Positions 23,770 through 28,565 of a DNA stretch of 28,565 nucleotides are shown here, piece after piece (positions within the stretch are counted from its first letter, which is position 1; the number at the start of each line of letters is the position of its first letter). Made by a program: the position numbers and the translations under genes. The stretch covers positions 1 through 28,565 of IMG/VR virus record IMGVR_UViG_3300025010_000198, one strand, 5' to 3'. The notes under the pieces were generated by a model. It saw nothing but the letters and a program-made list of their open reading frames with translations. It did not search any database and was not told the DNA's origin. Source of the DNA: a virus.

Positions 23770-24121
23770 CCCGCATTTGCTGCATCCACTTGCGTTTTTT
23801 CTCGCGGAATACCTTGGGGTCTATGGGTTCCCAATCCTCGCGTAATCTATATCTATTCACAGTTCGCATATCCGCGCCTGAGTCGTAATAGTCCAGCACC
23901 TTCCGCACCATTAGTTCATCGATCGCCGCCTTGATGCAGTTGCGCGATAACCCTGTCATGCGCTGGATTGTGTTATAGCCGGGGTATGCTTCGTGTGTGC
24001 CATAGTTCTCATGGGCTTTAAGTGTGAGGTAAAGCAATAGTGAAGCCTTGCTCCATCCTGCGAACGCCCCAATCTTAACCGCCTGACAATCAATCTTAAA
24101 AAAGCTCTTGGGTACTGCCAT
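23765..24121 (-). CDS. Winged-helix DNA-binding protein (HTH_36-like)
   Basis: This is a 118-residue protein starting at ATG 24121, with GGAGG seven bases upstream. The segment YPGYNTIQRMTGLSRNCIKA (about 47-66) is a helix-turn-helix of the kind seen in replication-initiator-like and primosomal phage proteins, followed by wing strands (VLDYYDSGADMRTVNRYRL) and a basic C-terminus. It likely binds DNA, and the iteron-like repeats directly at its 3' end are an obvious candidate target. It may be a late regulator, an origin protein or a packaging factor. It ends in TAG inside the last repeat. Confidence 0.75.
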   Translation of the reverse strand: MAVPKSFFKIDCQAVKIGAFAGWSKASLLLYLTLKAHENYGTHEAYPGYNTIQRMTGLSRNCIKAAIDELMVRKVLDYYDSGADMRTVNRYRLREDWEPIDPKVFREKKRKWMQQMRG

Positions 24122-24158
24122 GTGATCGCCTCCAGTCAAATCCCCCCAGTGAGTTGAA

Positions 24159-24211
24159 TGCAGGGCCAGCCGTCTGGAGGCCGGTTTTCGGGAGCTACCC
24201 TAGACCCTGCA
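24159..24211 (-). promoter_or_regulatory. Structured 5' leader of the winged-helix gene
   Basis: TGCAGGG (24159-24165) pairs with CCCTGCA (24205-24211). Inside are two hairpins: CCAG/CTGG and GGG/CCC around AGCTA. The resulting compact three-way junction lies 38 bases upstream of the ATG. No known riboswitch is recognised. The rest of the 278-base gap 24122-24399 holds a divergent promoter and A/T-rich DNA. Confidence 0.5.
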
Positions 24212-24309
24212 AATTGTTCGGGAAATCGCTCTCCCATATATACATAAAGCCCACGCTCAGCAGTAAACTTTTCACTCGCAAAATAGTTTGATTATTTTCA
24301 GGAATATGG

Positions 24310-24338
24310 TTGACACATGGGGTTTAGGGTGATACAAT
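24310..24338 (+). promoter_or_regulatory. Consensus sigma-70-type promoter
   Basis: TTGACA (24310-24315), a 17-base spacer and TACAAT (24333-24338) point rightward into the four-gene accessory operon. A second TATAAT at 24344 lacks a good -35 box. Confidence 0.85.
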
Positions 24339-24399
24339 ATGGGTATAATAGTGATAGAGCGGTACGGTCCACTTAAACAAACAAAGGAGATTACCGACA

Positions 24400-24585
24400 A
24401 TGACAAAATGCAGAATCGACAGACGGACGGCCGAAATCGGCGGCAAGCCCTATGTATGGAACACAAAAGGGGAGTGCCAGCAGTGCCGCAGAGAAAATGT
24501 ATTCGTTGCGCTGGTACGGCAGGAGGACGACAGCGTCAAACTCAACTGTTCGCCGTGCAGCAAGGGCAAGAGTATAGTCGGATAG
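24400..24585 (+). CDS. Small CxxC/CxxC protein, 61 aa
   Basis: AAAGGAG lies ten bases before the ATG. Two Cys pairs (ECQQC near residues 25-29 and CSPC near 50-53) suggest one bound zinc. The protein is basic at both ends. It is the first gene of the rightward operon from the consensus promoter. Small zinc proteins of this kind are common in phage accessory operons and often bind nucleic acid or host proteins. No specific family is recognised. Confidence 0.7.
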   Translation: MTKCRIDRRTAEIGGKPYVWNTKGECQQCRRENVFVALVRQEDDSVKLNCSPCSKGKSIVG

Positions 24586-24590
24586 CCGAA

Positions 24591-24630
24591 ACCCTCCGCT
24601 TGGAGGGTCTGACCGGGGCTAACCTCCCGG
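24591..24630 (+). promoter_or_regulatory. Tandem hairpins between two operon genes
   Basis: ACCCTCC pairs with GGAGGGT around GCTT (24591-24608), and CCGGG pairs with CCCGG (24613-24630). Both carry a CCTCC- or CCTCCC-type strand that could also pair with the AAAGGAG site of the next gene. No T-run follows, so attenuation or translation control is more likely than termination. Confidence 0.5.
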
Positions 24631-24662
24631 CACTGACGAGGCAGGTAAAGGAGAGTACGACA

Positions 24663-24998
24663 ATGAAGACAATGCGCGAATACGCAGACGACAGCCGATA
24701 CACCTATGATTTTGGTTTGTGCTCCAGCCACAACGGCTTTGCACAAGTGGACACATCTCAGGACGCCTCATATTTTGGGACATGGGCCAACCCTACCAGG
24801 CGAATCATATTCACCTATTGCGAAGGCGACTGCACGGTTCAGACTGCCGAAACCGATCAGGAGTTTGTTGAGGAGATCCATCGAATCAAGGCATGGAACG
24901 ACGATAACAACCATGAGTTCAAGGGCATTGACGCTATGTGTAATACCAGCATAGAAGCAGCTTTTCGCAATCTTGGGTTAGGCGATCTACTACACTAA
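24663..24998 (+). CDS. Conserved-type phage/plasmid protein of unknown function, 111 aa
   Basis: The ATG at 24663 is chosen because AAAGGAG precedes it; the open frame runs on upstream, but without an initiation site and overlapping the previous gene. The text (DTSQDASYFGTWANPTRRII and IKAWNDDNNHEFKGID) resembles a family common in phage and plasmid accessory regions with no known function. It is acidic and Trp/Tyr-rich with four Cys. It lies between a small zinc protein and a ribbon-helix-helix-like protein in one operon. Confidence 0.72.
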   Translation: MKTMREYADDSRYTYDFGLCSSHNGFAQVDTSQDASYFGTWANPTRRIIFTYCEGDCTVQTAETDQEFVEEIHRIKAWNDDNNHEFKGIDAMCNTSIEAAFRNLGLGDLLH

Positions 24999-25043
24999 TC
25001 ACACACAACCCAGCCGGGGGCTATCTGGCAGAAAGGCAATCCA

Positions 25044-25199
25044 ATGAGCGACAGAGAGCTTAGAACACACAGCCTAAAAATCATGCTGACCGAGAGCGAA
25101 TACGCAGAGCTTAAGGCCGACGCAGAAAAGCGAGGGCTTGCCATAGCCCCATACCTGCGGATGCTGGCAGCTGGCCAGAGAGAGGAGGCGCGGAAATGA
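25044..25199 (+). CDS. Ribbon-helix-helix-like small protein, 51 aa
   Basis: GAAAGG lies seven bases before the ATG. The pattern LRTHSLKIMLTESEYAELKA, then a helix ending in AIAPYLRMLA, matches the small ribbon-helix-helix / MobC-like proteins: one strand plus two helices. Such proteins bind DNA as dimers, often repressing their own operon. The stop overlaps the next ATG (ATGA). Confidence 0.72.
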   Translation: MSDRELRTHSLKIMLTESEYAELKADAEKRGLAIAPYLRMLAAGQREEARK

Positions 25200-25381
25200 C
25201 AGTGGTGGAGAAGGAGATTAGGTCAGACGATCCCGGCCCTAATGCAGAGTTACTGGAGTGCGGCCTGCTGGAAGCCCTGCGTATAGCACGCAGGGCAGGG
25301 CTACACCTGCATCTGCATGAATCATCATGCTACTGGTTTCTCTGTGATTGCGACAACGAGGAGGAGGCACAGCGCAAATGA
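25196..25381 (+). CDS. Hypothetical protein, 61 aa
   Basis: Starts in the ATGA overlap with the previous gene; AGAGGAGG lies nine bases upstream. The protein has an acidic N-terminus, a helix (LLECGLLEALRIARRAG), a His-rich strand (LHLHLHESSCYWF) and an acidic end. Not recognised. It is the last gene before the strong terminator at 25391. Confidence 0.65.
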   Translation: MTVVEKEIRSDDPGPNAELLECGLLEALRIARRAGLHLHLHESSCYWFLCDCDNEEEAQRK

Positions 25382-25390
25382 CGCAACACA

Positions 25391-25426
25391 AAGCCCCCGT
25401 GTCGATGTTATGACACGGGGGCTTTT
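25391..25426. terminator. Strong bidirectional intrinsic terminator
   Basis: AAGCCCCCGTGTC pairs with GACACGGGGGCTT (13 bp) around an eight-base loop, followed by a T-run rightward; leftward the stem ends in AA and could also work. It closes the rightward operon and insulates the attachment site. Confidence 0.92.
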
Positions 25427-25446
25427 GACATTATCCATGACATTAT
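25426..25446. repeat. attP arm-site pair, left (TGACATTAT x2)
   Basis: TGACATTAT at 25426-25434 and 25438-25446, 12 bases apart, the same motif as the pair beside the integrase gene. Likely arm-type binding sites for the N-terminal domain of the integrase. Confidence 0.75.
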
Positions 25447-25552
25447 ACCGGGGACAATGCCGAACCACTCTATGCTATTATATGCGATTGCGCGAGAGGG
25501 AGTAGGGGGCTGGAGACTATGCAAAACCACCTAAAATACCTCTTGTGGCGCA

Positions 25553-25591
25553 TTTCAAGACCGCTCCCTTAAACCACTCGGGCACCTCTCC
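25553..25591 (-). other. attP core: 5' half of a tRNA-Ser(UGA) gene
   Basis: Read leftward from 25591: GGAGAGG (acceptor 5' strand), TG, a D-arm CCC/GGG with the GAGTGGTTTAA loop typical of tRNA-Ser, A26, then GCGGT and the anticodon loop CTTGAAA (anticodon TGA). After the loop the sequence (TGCGCC) no longer pairs with the stem, and no T-arm follows. This is the pattern of an attachment site that crosses over in an anticodon loop. It lies between the two pairs of arm repeats and next to the integrase. Confidence 0.82.
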
Positions 25592-25633
25592 CACGCTCAT
25601 TTCAGGCCTGTTTCATGCTCCAACTATGCCCTT

Positions 25634-25653
25634 TGACATTATTTTGACATTAT
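25634..25653. repeat. attP arm-site pair, right (TGACATTAT x2)
   Basis: TGACATTAT at 25634-25642 and 25645-25653, 11 bases apart; the last copy covers the integrase stop codon. With the left pair it brackets the tRNA-Ser core, giving arms of about 107 and 43 bases. Confidence 0.75.
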
Positions 25654-26804
25654 AGCTCATCTAAGTACCCCGGAATCCGATCAGCCGCCGCCCGTTGAAT
25701 AGATGGAATAACATGGCTGTATCGGTTCATTGTAATGCCAATGCTGGCATGTCCCAACCGCTCCTGCACCACCTTCGGATGCACACCCTGGGTCAGCAGT
25801 TCGCTTGCATGGGTATGGCGGAATGCGTGAAACGGCACACGCTCCACCCCGGCGCGAGTGAGCAGATCCACAAACCTTGTCGAAAACCCGTCGGGAATGA
25901 TAGGGCGTCCGTCTTCGTAGCAGCATACCAGATCGCCGTTCTCTACTGTGATGACGGCTGCCGCGCCTTTGCGTTCCTCTGCCTGTGATATTCTATGTTT
26001 TTGCAACGCCTCTGTCAAATCCTGCGGTACGTCGATCTGTCTGCCGCGCCCTGATTTCGGCTGCTTGAACGCCAGCCCCTTCGCCGTCTGAGAGAGTGAG
26101 CGTCTGACGTAGACAACACCCGATTCAATATCCACATCAGTCCAACGTAGAGCCAGTATCTCCCCGCGCCTCATGCCGGTGTAGAGTGCAAGAAGGCAGG
26201 GCATATACCAGATGCTTCCGGCGGCTGCGGCAAGTATGCGGTTTATCTCGTCTCTGGTGAATATACGCATCTCAGCATCCTCCACTTTCGGCGGGTCTAC
26301 AGCATCGCATGGGTTACGGGGGACTAACTGCCAGCGGAGAGCCGTCTGCAACGCCCGGCGAAGGACTCTGTGGAGATGCAGGACAGTGCGCGGAGAGAGT
26401 CCCGGCTTGCCCTCTACGGCCTGTCTCCTGCCCGTCAGCAGGCACGCGGAATAGAACTGCTGTATGTGCCTCGGGCGCAGCCCCTTGAGCGTGTGATGGC
26501 CGAGTGCGGGGATGACGTGTAGTTTCACCAGCTCGCCGTAACGCTCATGTGTTTTGGCGGCTACAGTGGGCTCGATGGCGGCCAGCCAATCAAGGAGGAA
26601 CAAGCGCAGCGGCACAGCGGACGGGTTGACATGCTCTCCTCGCTGAATGTCCGTGATGATCTCGGATAGCCGCGTCTGGGCGTCTCGTTTGTTGCCGTGG
26701 AATGTCTCGCTGCTGTAGGCGGGCTTTCCCGTGGTGGAATCGCGGCCAGTGTACCATTGTAGCGTCCAGCTGCCCTTGGCGCGTGAGCGGAGCGTGCCTC
26801 TCAT
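25650..26804 (-). CDS. int: Tyrosine-type site-specific integrase
   Basis: This is a 384-residue recombinase that joins attP to the bacterial attB. The N-terminal arm-binding domain (about 1-60, AP2-like; SWTLQWYTGRDSTTGKPAYS) and SAM-like core-binding domain (about 65-165) precede the catalytic domain. Active-site residues are Arg212 (TGMRRGE), Lys250, H326-x-x-R329 (HAFRH), His352 (LGHAS) and the nucleophile Tyr362 (MNRYSH). The length and all residues are normal. The start overlaps the upstream gene as ATGA. The stop lies inside the right arm repeat, so arm occupancy and the gene end are linked. Confidence 0.95.
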   Translation of the reverse strand: MRGTLRSRAKGSWTLQWYTGRDSTTGKPAYSSETFHGNKRDAQTRLSEIITDIQRGEHVNPSAVPLRLFLLDWLAAIEPTVAAKTHERYGELVKLHVIPALGHHTLKGLRPRHIQQFYSACLLTGRRQAVEGKPGLSPRTVLHLHRVLRRALQTALRWQLVPRNPCDAVDPPKVEDAEMRIFTRDEINRILAAAAGSIWYMPCLLALYTGMRRGEILALRWTDVDIESGVVYVRRSLSQTAKGLAFKQPKSGRGRQIDVPQDLTEALQKHRISQAEERKGAAAVITVENGDLVCCYEDGRPIIPDGFSTRFVDLLTRAGVERVPFHAFRHTHASELLTQGVHPKVVQERLGHASIGITMNRYSHVIPSIQRAAADRIPGYLDEL

Positions 26805-27340
26805 GTGCCTACCATGCGGAGCAGGTCAGTTTCCATAGGCTGACACAGCCCCAGGTGATCGAGTTTGACGGATAGCGCACGCTGTGACACCTCGCACCGG
26901 GCCGCCAGTATCGAAACACGGCTTGGGATATGCGCCTCCAGTTCGTGCCACCAGTGCAATACCCAATCATCCGGCATGAGCAGTTCAGCCGCGCCGATGT
27001 TGCAAGCGCGTTCGATGCTGGAGACGTTTTCACTGTGGCTTGCGAGGAACAGGCTGCCCGAGGCCGCGCCGGCTTGCACTAGCCGAACGTGCATCAGCTC
27101 ATGCGCCAGGCTGTAGCGCACGCGCGGCCAAGGGATGTGGATGTTACTATTTATGTAGCAAATCCACCCTGAGCAGGTCTTATGCACGAACGCATCAGGC
27201 TCACACCGGGCGAACCTGTGCCGCCGCACCTCTACGCCAATATACTCAGCTATTCTTTCCAGCGACACAGGCGGCTCCTCGTGTAGTTCCATGAGCAGCG
27301 CGCGTGCTTGACCCATTGCCACTCTCGCGAGTCGTTCCAT
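26801..27340 (-). CDS. ImmA/IrrE-family metallopeptidase
   Basis: This is a 179-residue zinc protease with the H-E-x-x-H motif at residues 80-84 (SLAHELMH). AGGGGG lies four bases before the ATG. In mobile elements such as ICEBs1, ImmA cleaves the neighbouring XRE repressor to trigger induction. Its position between repressor and integrase fits the same role here: linking damage or other signals to prophage excision. The C-terminal part (about 125-170) contains a helix-turn-helix-like stretch (SILAARCEVSQRALSVKLDH), as often seen in this family. Confidence 0.9.
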   Translation of the reverse strand: MERLARVAMGQARALLMELHEEPPVSLERIAEYIGVEVRRHRFARCEPDAFVHKTCSGWICYINSNIHIPWPRVRYSLAHELMHVRLVQAGAASGSLFLASHSENVSSIERACNIGAAELLMPDDWVLHWWHELEAHIPSRVSILAARCEVSQRALSVKLDHLGLCQPMETDLLRMVGT

Positions 27341-27362
27341 AATGCCCCCTCGCTATTTCGTA

Positions 27363-27683
27363 CTACCGCCGCTGTTTATTCGCGGCTTCCTTGTCCCGGT
27401 TTATCAAGTCCAGGATCTCAGCTATAGTATCGTCCGACAAATCGCCCTGCGCACGCAGATATACCTCACTGCTGTATAACTGTACCCTCCGCTCCCAGGC
27501 GTCGGGGTCTTGGCCTATGGCCTCCGCGAACCTGCGTACTACCGATATATCCTCCGGTATCCGCCCGTATGCCATGTTGCTGACTGTAGGAGCGGAAACA
27601 CCTATCGCTCTAGCTACTTCCGCTTGGCTCTTGTCCTTCATCGCTGCGCGTACATCTACAGCCCATCGTTCACTGTATGGCAT
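27363..27683 (-). CDS. XRE-family phage repressor
   Basis: This is a 106-residue DNA-binding protein. The start at ATG 27683 has GGGAGGGG upstream; a longer frame to 27755 would run over the promoter and is rejected. The helix-turn-helix is at about 19-45 (SQAEVARAIGVSAPTVSNMA). A short C-terminal region (TIAEILDLINRDKEA) probably serves dimerisation and is the likely target of the adjacent ImmA-like protease. It would bind the CATTGTT sites between 27719 and 27845 to keep the early genes off. Confidence 0.9.
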   Translation of the reverse strand: MPYSERWAVDVRAAMKDKSQAEVARAIGVSAPTVSNMAYGRIPEDISVVRRFAEAIGQDPDAWERRVQLYSSEVYLRAQGDLSDDTIAEILDLINRDKEAANKQRR

Positions 27684-27718
27684 TGTCTTTGCCCCTCCCG
27701 TGATGTTCACCACCACCA

Positions 27719-27755
27719 CATTGTTGATTCTAACACCCCTGCCCATTATTGGCAA
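27719..27755 (-). promoter_or_regulatory. Leftward repressor promoter with operator half-site
   Basis: TTGCCA (27755 to 27750), a 17-base spacer and TAGAAT (27732 to 27727) point toward the repressor gene. A CATTGTT half-site (27719-27725) lies just past the -10 box, so binding there would reduce repressor synthesis. Confidence 0.75.
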
Positions 27756-27783
27756 ATACTTTCAAAATTATTTTTAATTCCTA

Positions 27784-27813
27784 TTGACATAACAACAATG
27801 TTTATGTTACTAT
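27784..27813 (+). promoter_or_regulatory. Rightward early promoter overlapped by an operator
   Basis: TTGACA (27784-27789), an 18-base spacer and TACTAT (27808-27813). An AACAATG half-site (27794-27800) lies within the spacer, inside a looser ACATAA...TTATGT inverted repeat. This is a typical repressible early promoter. Confidence 0.8.
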
Positions 27814-27826
27814 CTCCTTGGCAATA

Positions 27827-27845
27827 ATAACAATGACATTGTTAT
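27827..27845. promoter_or_regulatory. 19-bp perfect palindromic operator
   Basis: ATAACAATG-A-CATTGTTAT, symmetric around one base, placed just downstream of the rightward promoter. It carries the same CATTGTT half-sites as the other two sites and is the best candidate for the highest-affinity repressor site. Confidence 0.82.
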
Positions 27846-27861
27846 GAAGGAGGTGGTCCAA

Positions 27862-28062
27862 TTGGTCGAAAGTTACACAGACGAAATAGACCTGATTCGC
27901 AAAGTAGACAAGCTGCTGAAGATCGGCGTAAAGCCAGGCCCGGCAGCCAGAACATTCGGCATCAGCTACAACCGGCTGATGGAGTTGCTTGAAGGGCACA
28001 GTGTACGCATAGAGCGCACCCGGCGACTCGTACTGCCCGATCACTTCGGACAGAATGCCTAG
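27862..28062 (+). CDS. Early DNA-binding-type protein, 66 aa (Cro-like position)
   Basis: The first gene right of the operators. The start is TTG at 27862, because AAGGAGG lies eight bases upstream; an ATG at 27844 in the same frame sits inside the operator, upstream of this ribosome site. A helical N-terminus (IDLIRKVDKLLKIG) is followed by a helix-turn-helix-like segment (PAARTFGISYNRLMELLEG). Location and size suggest a Cro-type regulator or excision factor. No family match is certain. Confidence 0.7.
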   Translation: MVESYTDEIDLIRKVDKLLKIGVKPGPAARTFGISYNRLMELLEGHSVRIERTRRLVLPDHFGQNA

Positions 28063-28093
28063 TTTCTATACCCCGCAGGGGGTTGGAGTAACC

Positions 28094-28312
28094 ATGAACG
28101 AGACAACCAAAATAGACGTGCAGCCAGTTCCGAGAATCAGCCTCTCCGTAGCAGAAGCAGCGGAGGCGTTGGGCATCGGAAGTAAGATGGCTTACGAACT
28201 TGTGGCGCAAGGTGTCATTCCCTCGTTCTGCCTTCGTGGCCGACGGCTCGTGCCGGTGGCGGGGCTTGCGGAATGCGTTGAGAGACTGACGGGAGGTCAA
28301 CAGTGTGGGTAG
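28094..28312 (+). CDS. Excisionase-family HTH protein, 72 aa
   Basis: The start at 28094 is chosen because GGAG precedes it by six bases; a longer frame overlaps the previous gene. Residues about 16-65 (SLSVAEAAEALGIGSKMAYE, then RGRRLVPVAGLAECVERL) form the MerR-like HTH_17 domain of excisionases and related regulators. It may direct the integrase toward excision at the attP, or act as an early regulator. It ends in TAG inside the start of the next gene. Confidence 0.82.
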   Translation: MNETTKIDVQPVPRISLSVAEAAEALGIGSKMAYELVAQGVIPSFCLRGRRLVPVAGLAECVERLTGGQQCG

Positions 28313-28464
28313 TGGCAGTATCGGCAGTTGCAATAACGGTGACGATCATGGGTCTGCTGAACGCGTCAGCGACGGCAGACCTCAGAATGGAGCTGGAGCT
28401 AATGAAGATAGAGCGAAACATCTGGCGTCAGCGCGTGCTCGGCGCAATCGAAGGGAGACAGTGA
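28303..28464 (+). CDS. Small membrane protein, 53 aa
   Basis: The GTG start has GGGAGG six bases upstream and overlaps the end of the excisionase-like gene. An N-terminal hydrophobic helix (VVAVSAVAITVTIMGLL) precedes a charged helix (DLRMELELMKIERNIWRQR). Too short for a confident family; early-region phage membrane peptides of this kind may affect host or superinfection. Confidence 0.65.
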   Translation: MWVVAVSAVAITVTIMGLLNASATADLRMELELMKIERNIWRQRVLGAIEGRQ

Positions 28465-28465
28465 G

Positions 28466-28565
28466 ATGAGAAGCTACTTTGAAGTCAAAGACAGCGACAT
28501 CGAGGAAGATTCAATCTGGTGGGAAATCGCCCTGATAGCAACGTCAGCGGCATTGGTGGTAATTC
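28466..28565 (+). CDS. Partial small membrane protein (N-terminus only)
   Basis: An ATG one base after the previous stop, with GGGAGA upstream. The visible 33 residues have an acidic start (VKDSDIEEDSIWW) and then a hydrophobic helix (EIALIATSAALVVI) that runs off the window edge. Likely the next gene of the early operon. Confidence 0.6.
   Translation, partial: MRSYFEVKDSDIEEDSIWWEIALIATSAALVVI

Noticed and set aside
24339-24662. Possible 108-codon upstream extension of the 111-aa protein
   Set aside because: It overlaps the zinc-type gene in another frame and starts on the promoter itself; the internal ATG at 24663 has a proper ribosome site.
25495-25552. A full tRNA-Ser gene continuing past the anticodon loop
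   Set aside because: The 3' anticodon strand does not pair and no T-arm consensus or matching acceptor strand follows.

Overview
The window is a 28.6-kb piece of a temperate, short-tailed (podovirus-like) phage genome. It carries terminase small and large subunits, portal, scaffold and major capsid genes in order. These are followed by a 213-aa adaptor-type protein, a 1175-aa glycosidase-like tail protein, a second protein ending in an adaptor-like domain, and a 1107-aa protein whose C-terminal third resembles podovirus nozzle (stem) proteins. No tape-measure, tail-tube, sheath or frameshifted chaperone genes are seen. The host is not identifiable with certainty. Strong AGGAGG ribosome sites, an XRE repressor next to an ImmA/IrrE protease, an XhlA-like holin candidate and an XtmA-like small terminase all point loosely to a Bacillota-type, moderately GC-rich host. 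That is inference.

Layout, right to left along the minus strand. Positions 25650-27683 hold the lysogeny block (repressor, ImmA-like protease, tyrosine integrase). It diverges from a rightward early operon (27862 to the window end) across an operator region with repeated CATTGTT half-sites. Next to the integrase, 25426-25653 has the look of a complete attP. Two pairs of TGACATTAT arm repeats flank a 39-bp stretch matching the 5' half of a tRNA-Ser(UGA) gene, ending in the anticodon loop. Phage genes lie on both sides of this site, so the sequence is probably the virion or circular form, not an integrated prophage. Positions 24310-25425 hold a small rightward operon of four accessory genes, with a consensus promoter and a strong terminator. 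Positions 23765-24121 encode a winged-helix protein followed by four iteron-like repeats just upstream of the small terminase gene.

Positions 14660-23582 hold packaging and head genes, interrupted by a UUCG-loop terminator between the portal block and the scaffold/capsid block. A beta-repeat protein with a signal peptide follows the capsid genes. Positions 14094-14659 are a small RNA region: a tRNA with an irregular anticodon arm, a neighbouring three-way-junction RNA candidate whose hairpin loop is an anti-Shine-Dalgarno sequence, and two copies of a 23-bp hairpin repeat. Positions 3496-14093 hold the tail and host-recognition proteins, a run of small membrane proteins (holin candidates), an orphan DNA methyltransferase, a DUF4406 protein, a metallophosphoesterase and an M15 peptidase endolysin. 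They end at an intrinsic terminator and are followed by the nozzle-like gene.

The points most worth following are the tRNA-Ser attP, the glycosidase tail protein whose catalytic domain is split by a beta-sandwich insertion, the anti-SD RNA beside the odd tRNA, the secreted beta-repeat protein, the duplicated adaptor domain, and the iterons upstream of the small terminase.
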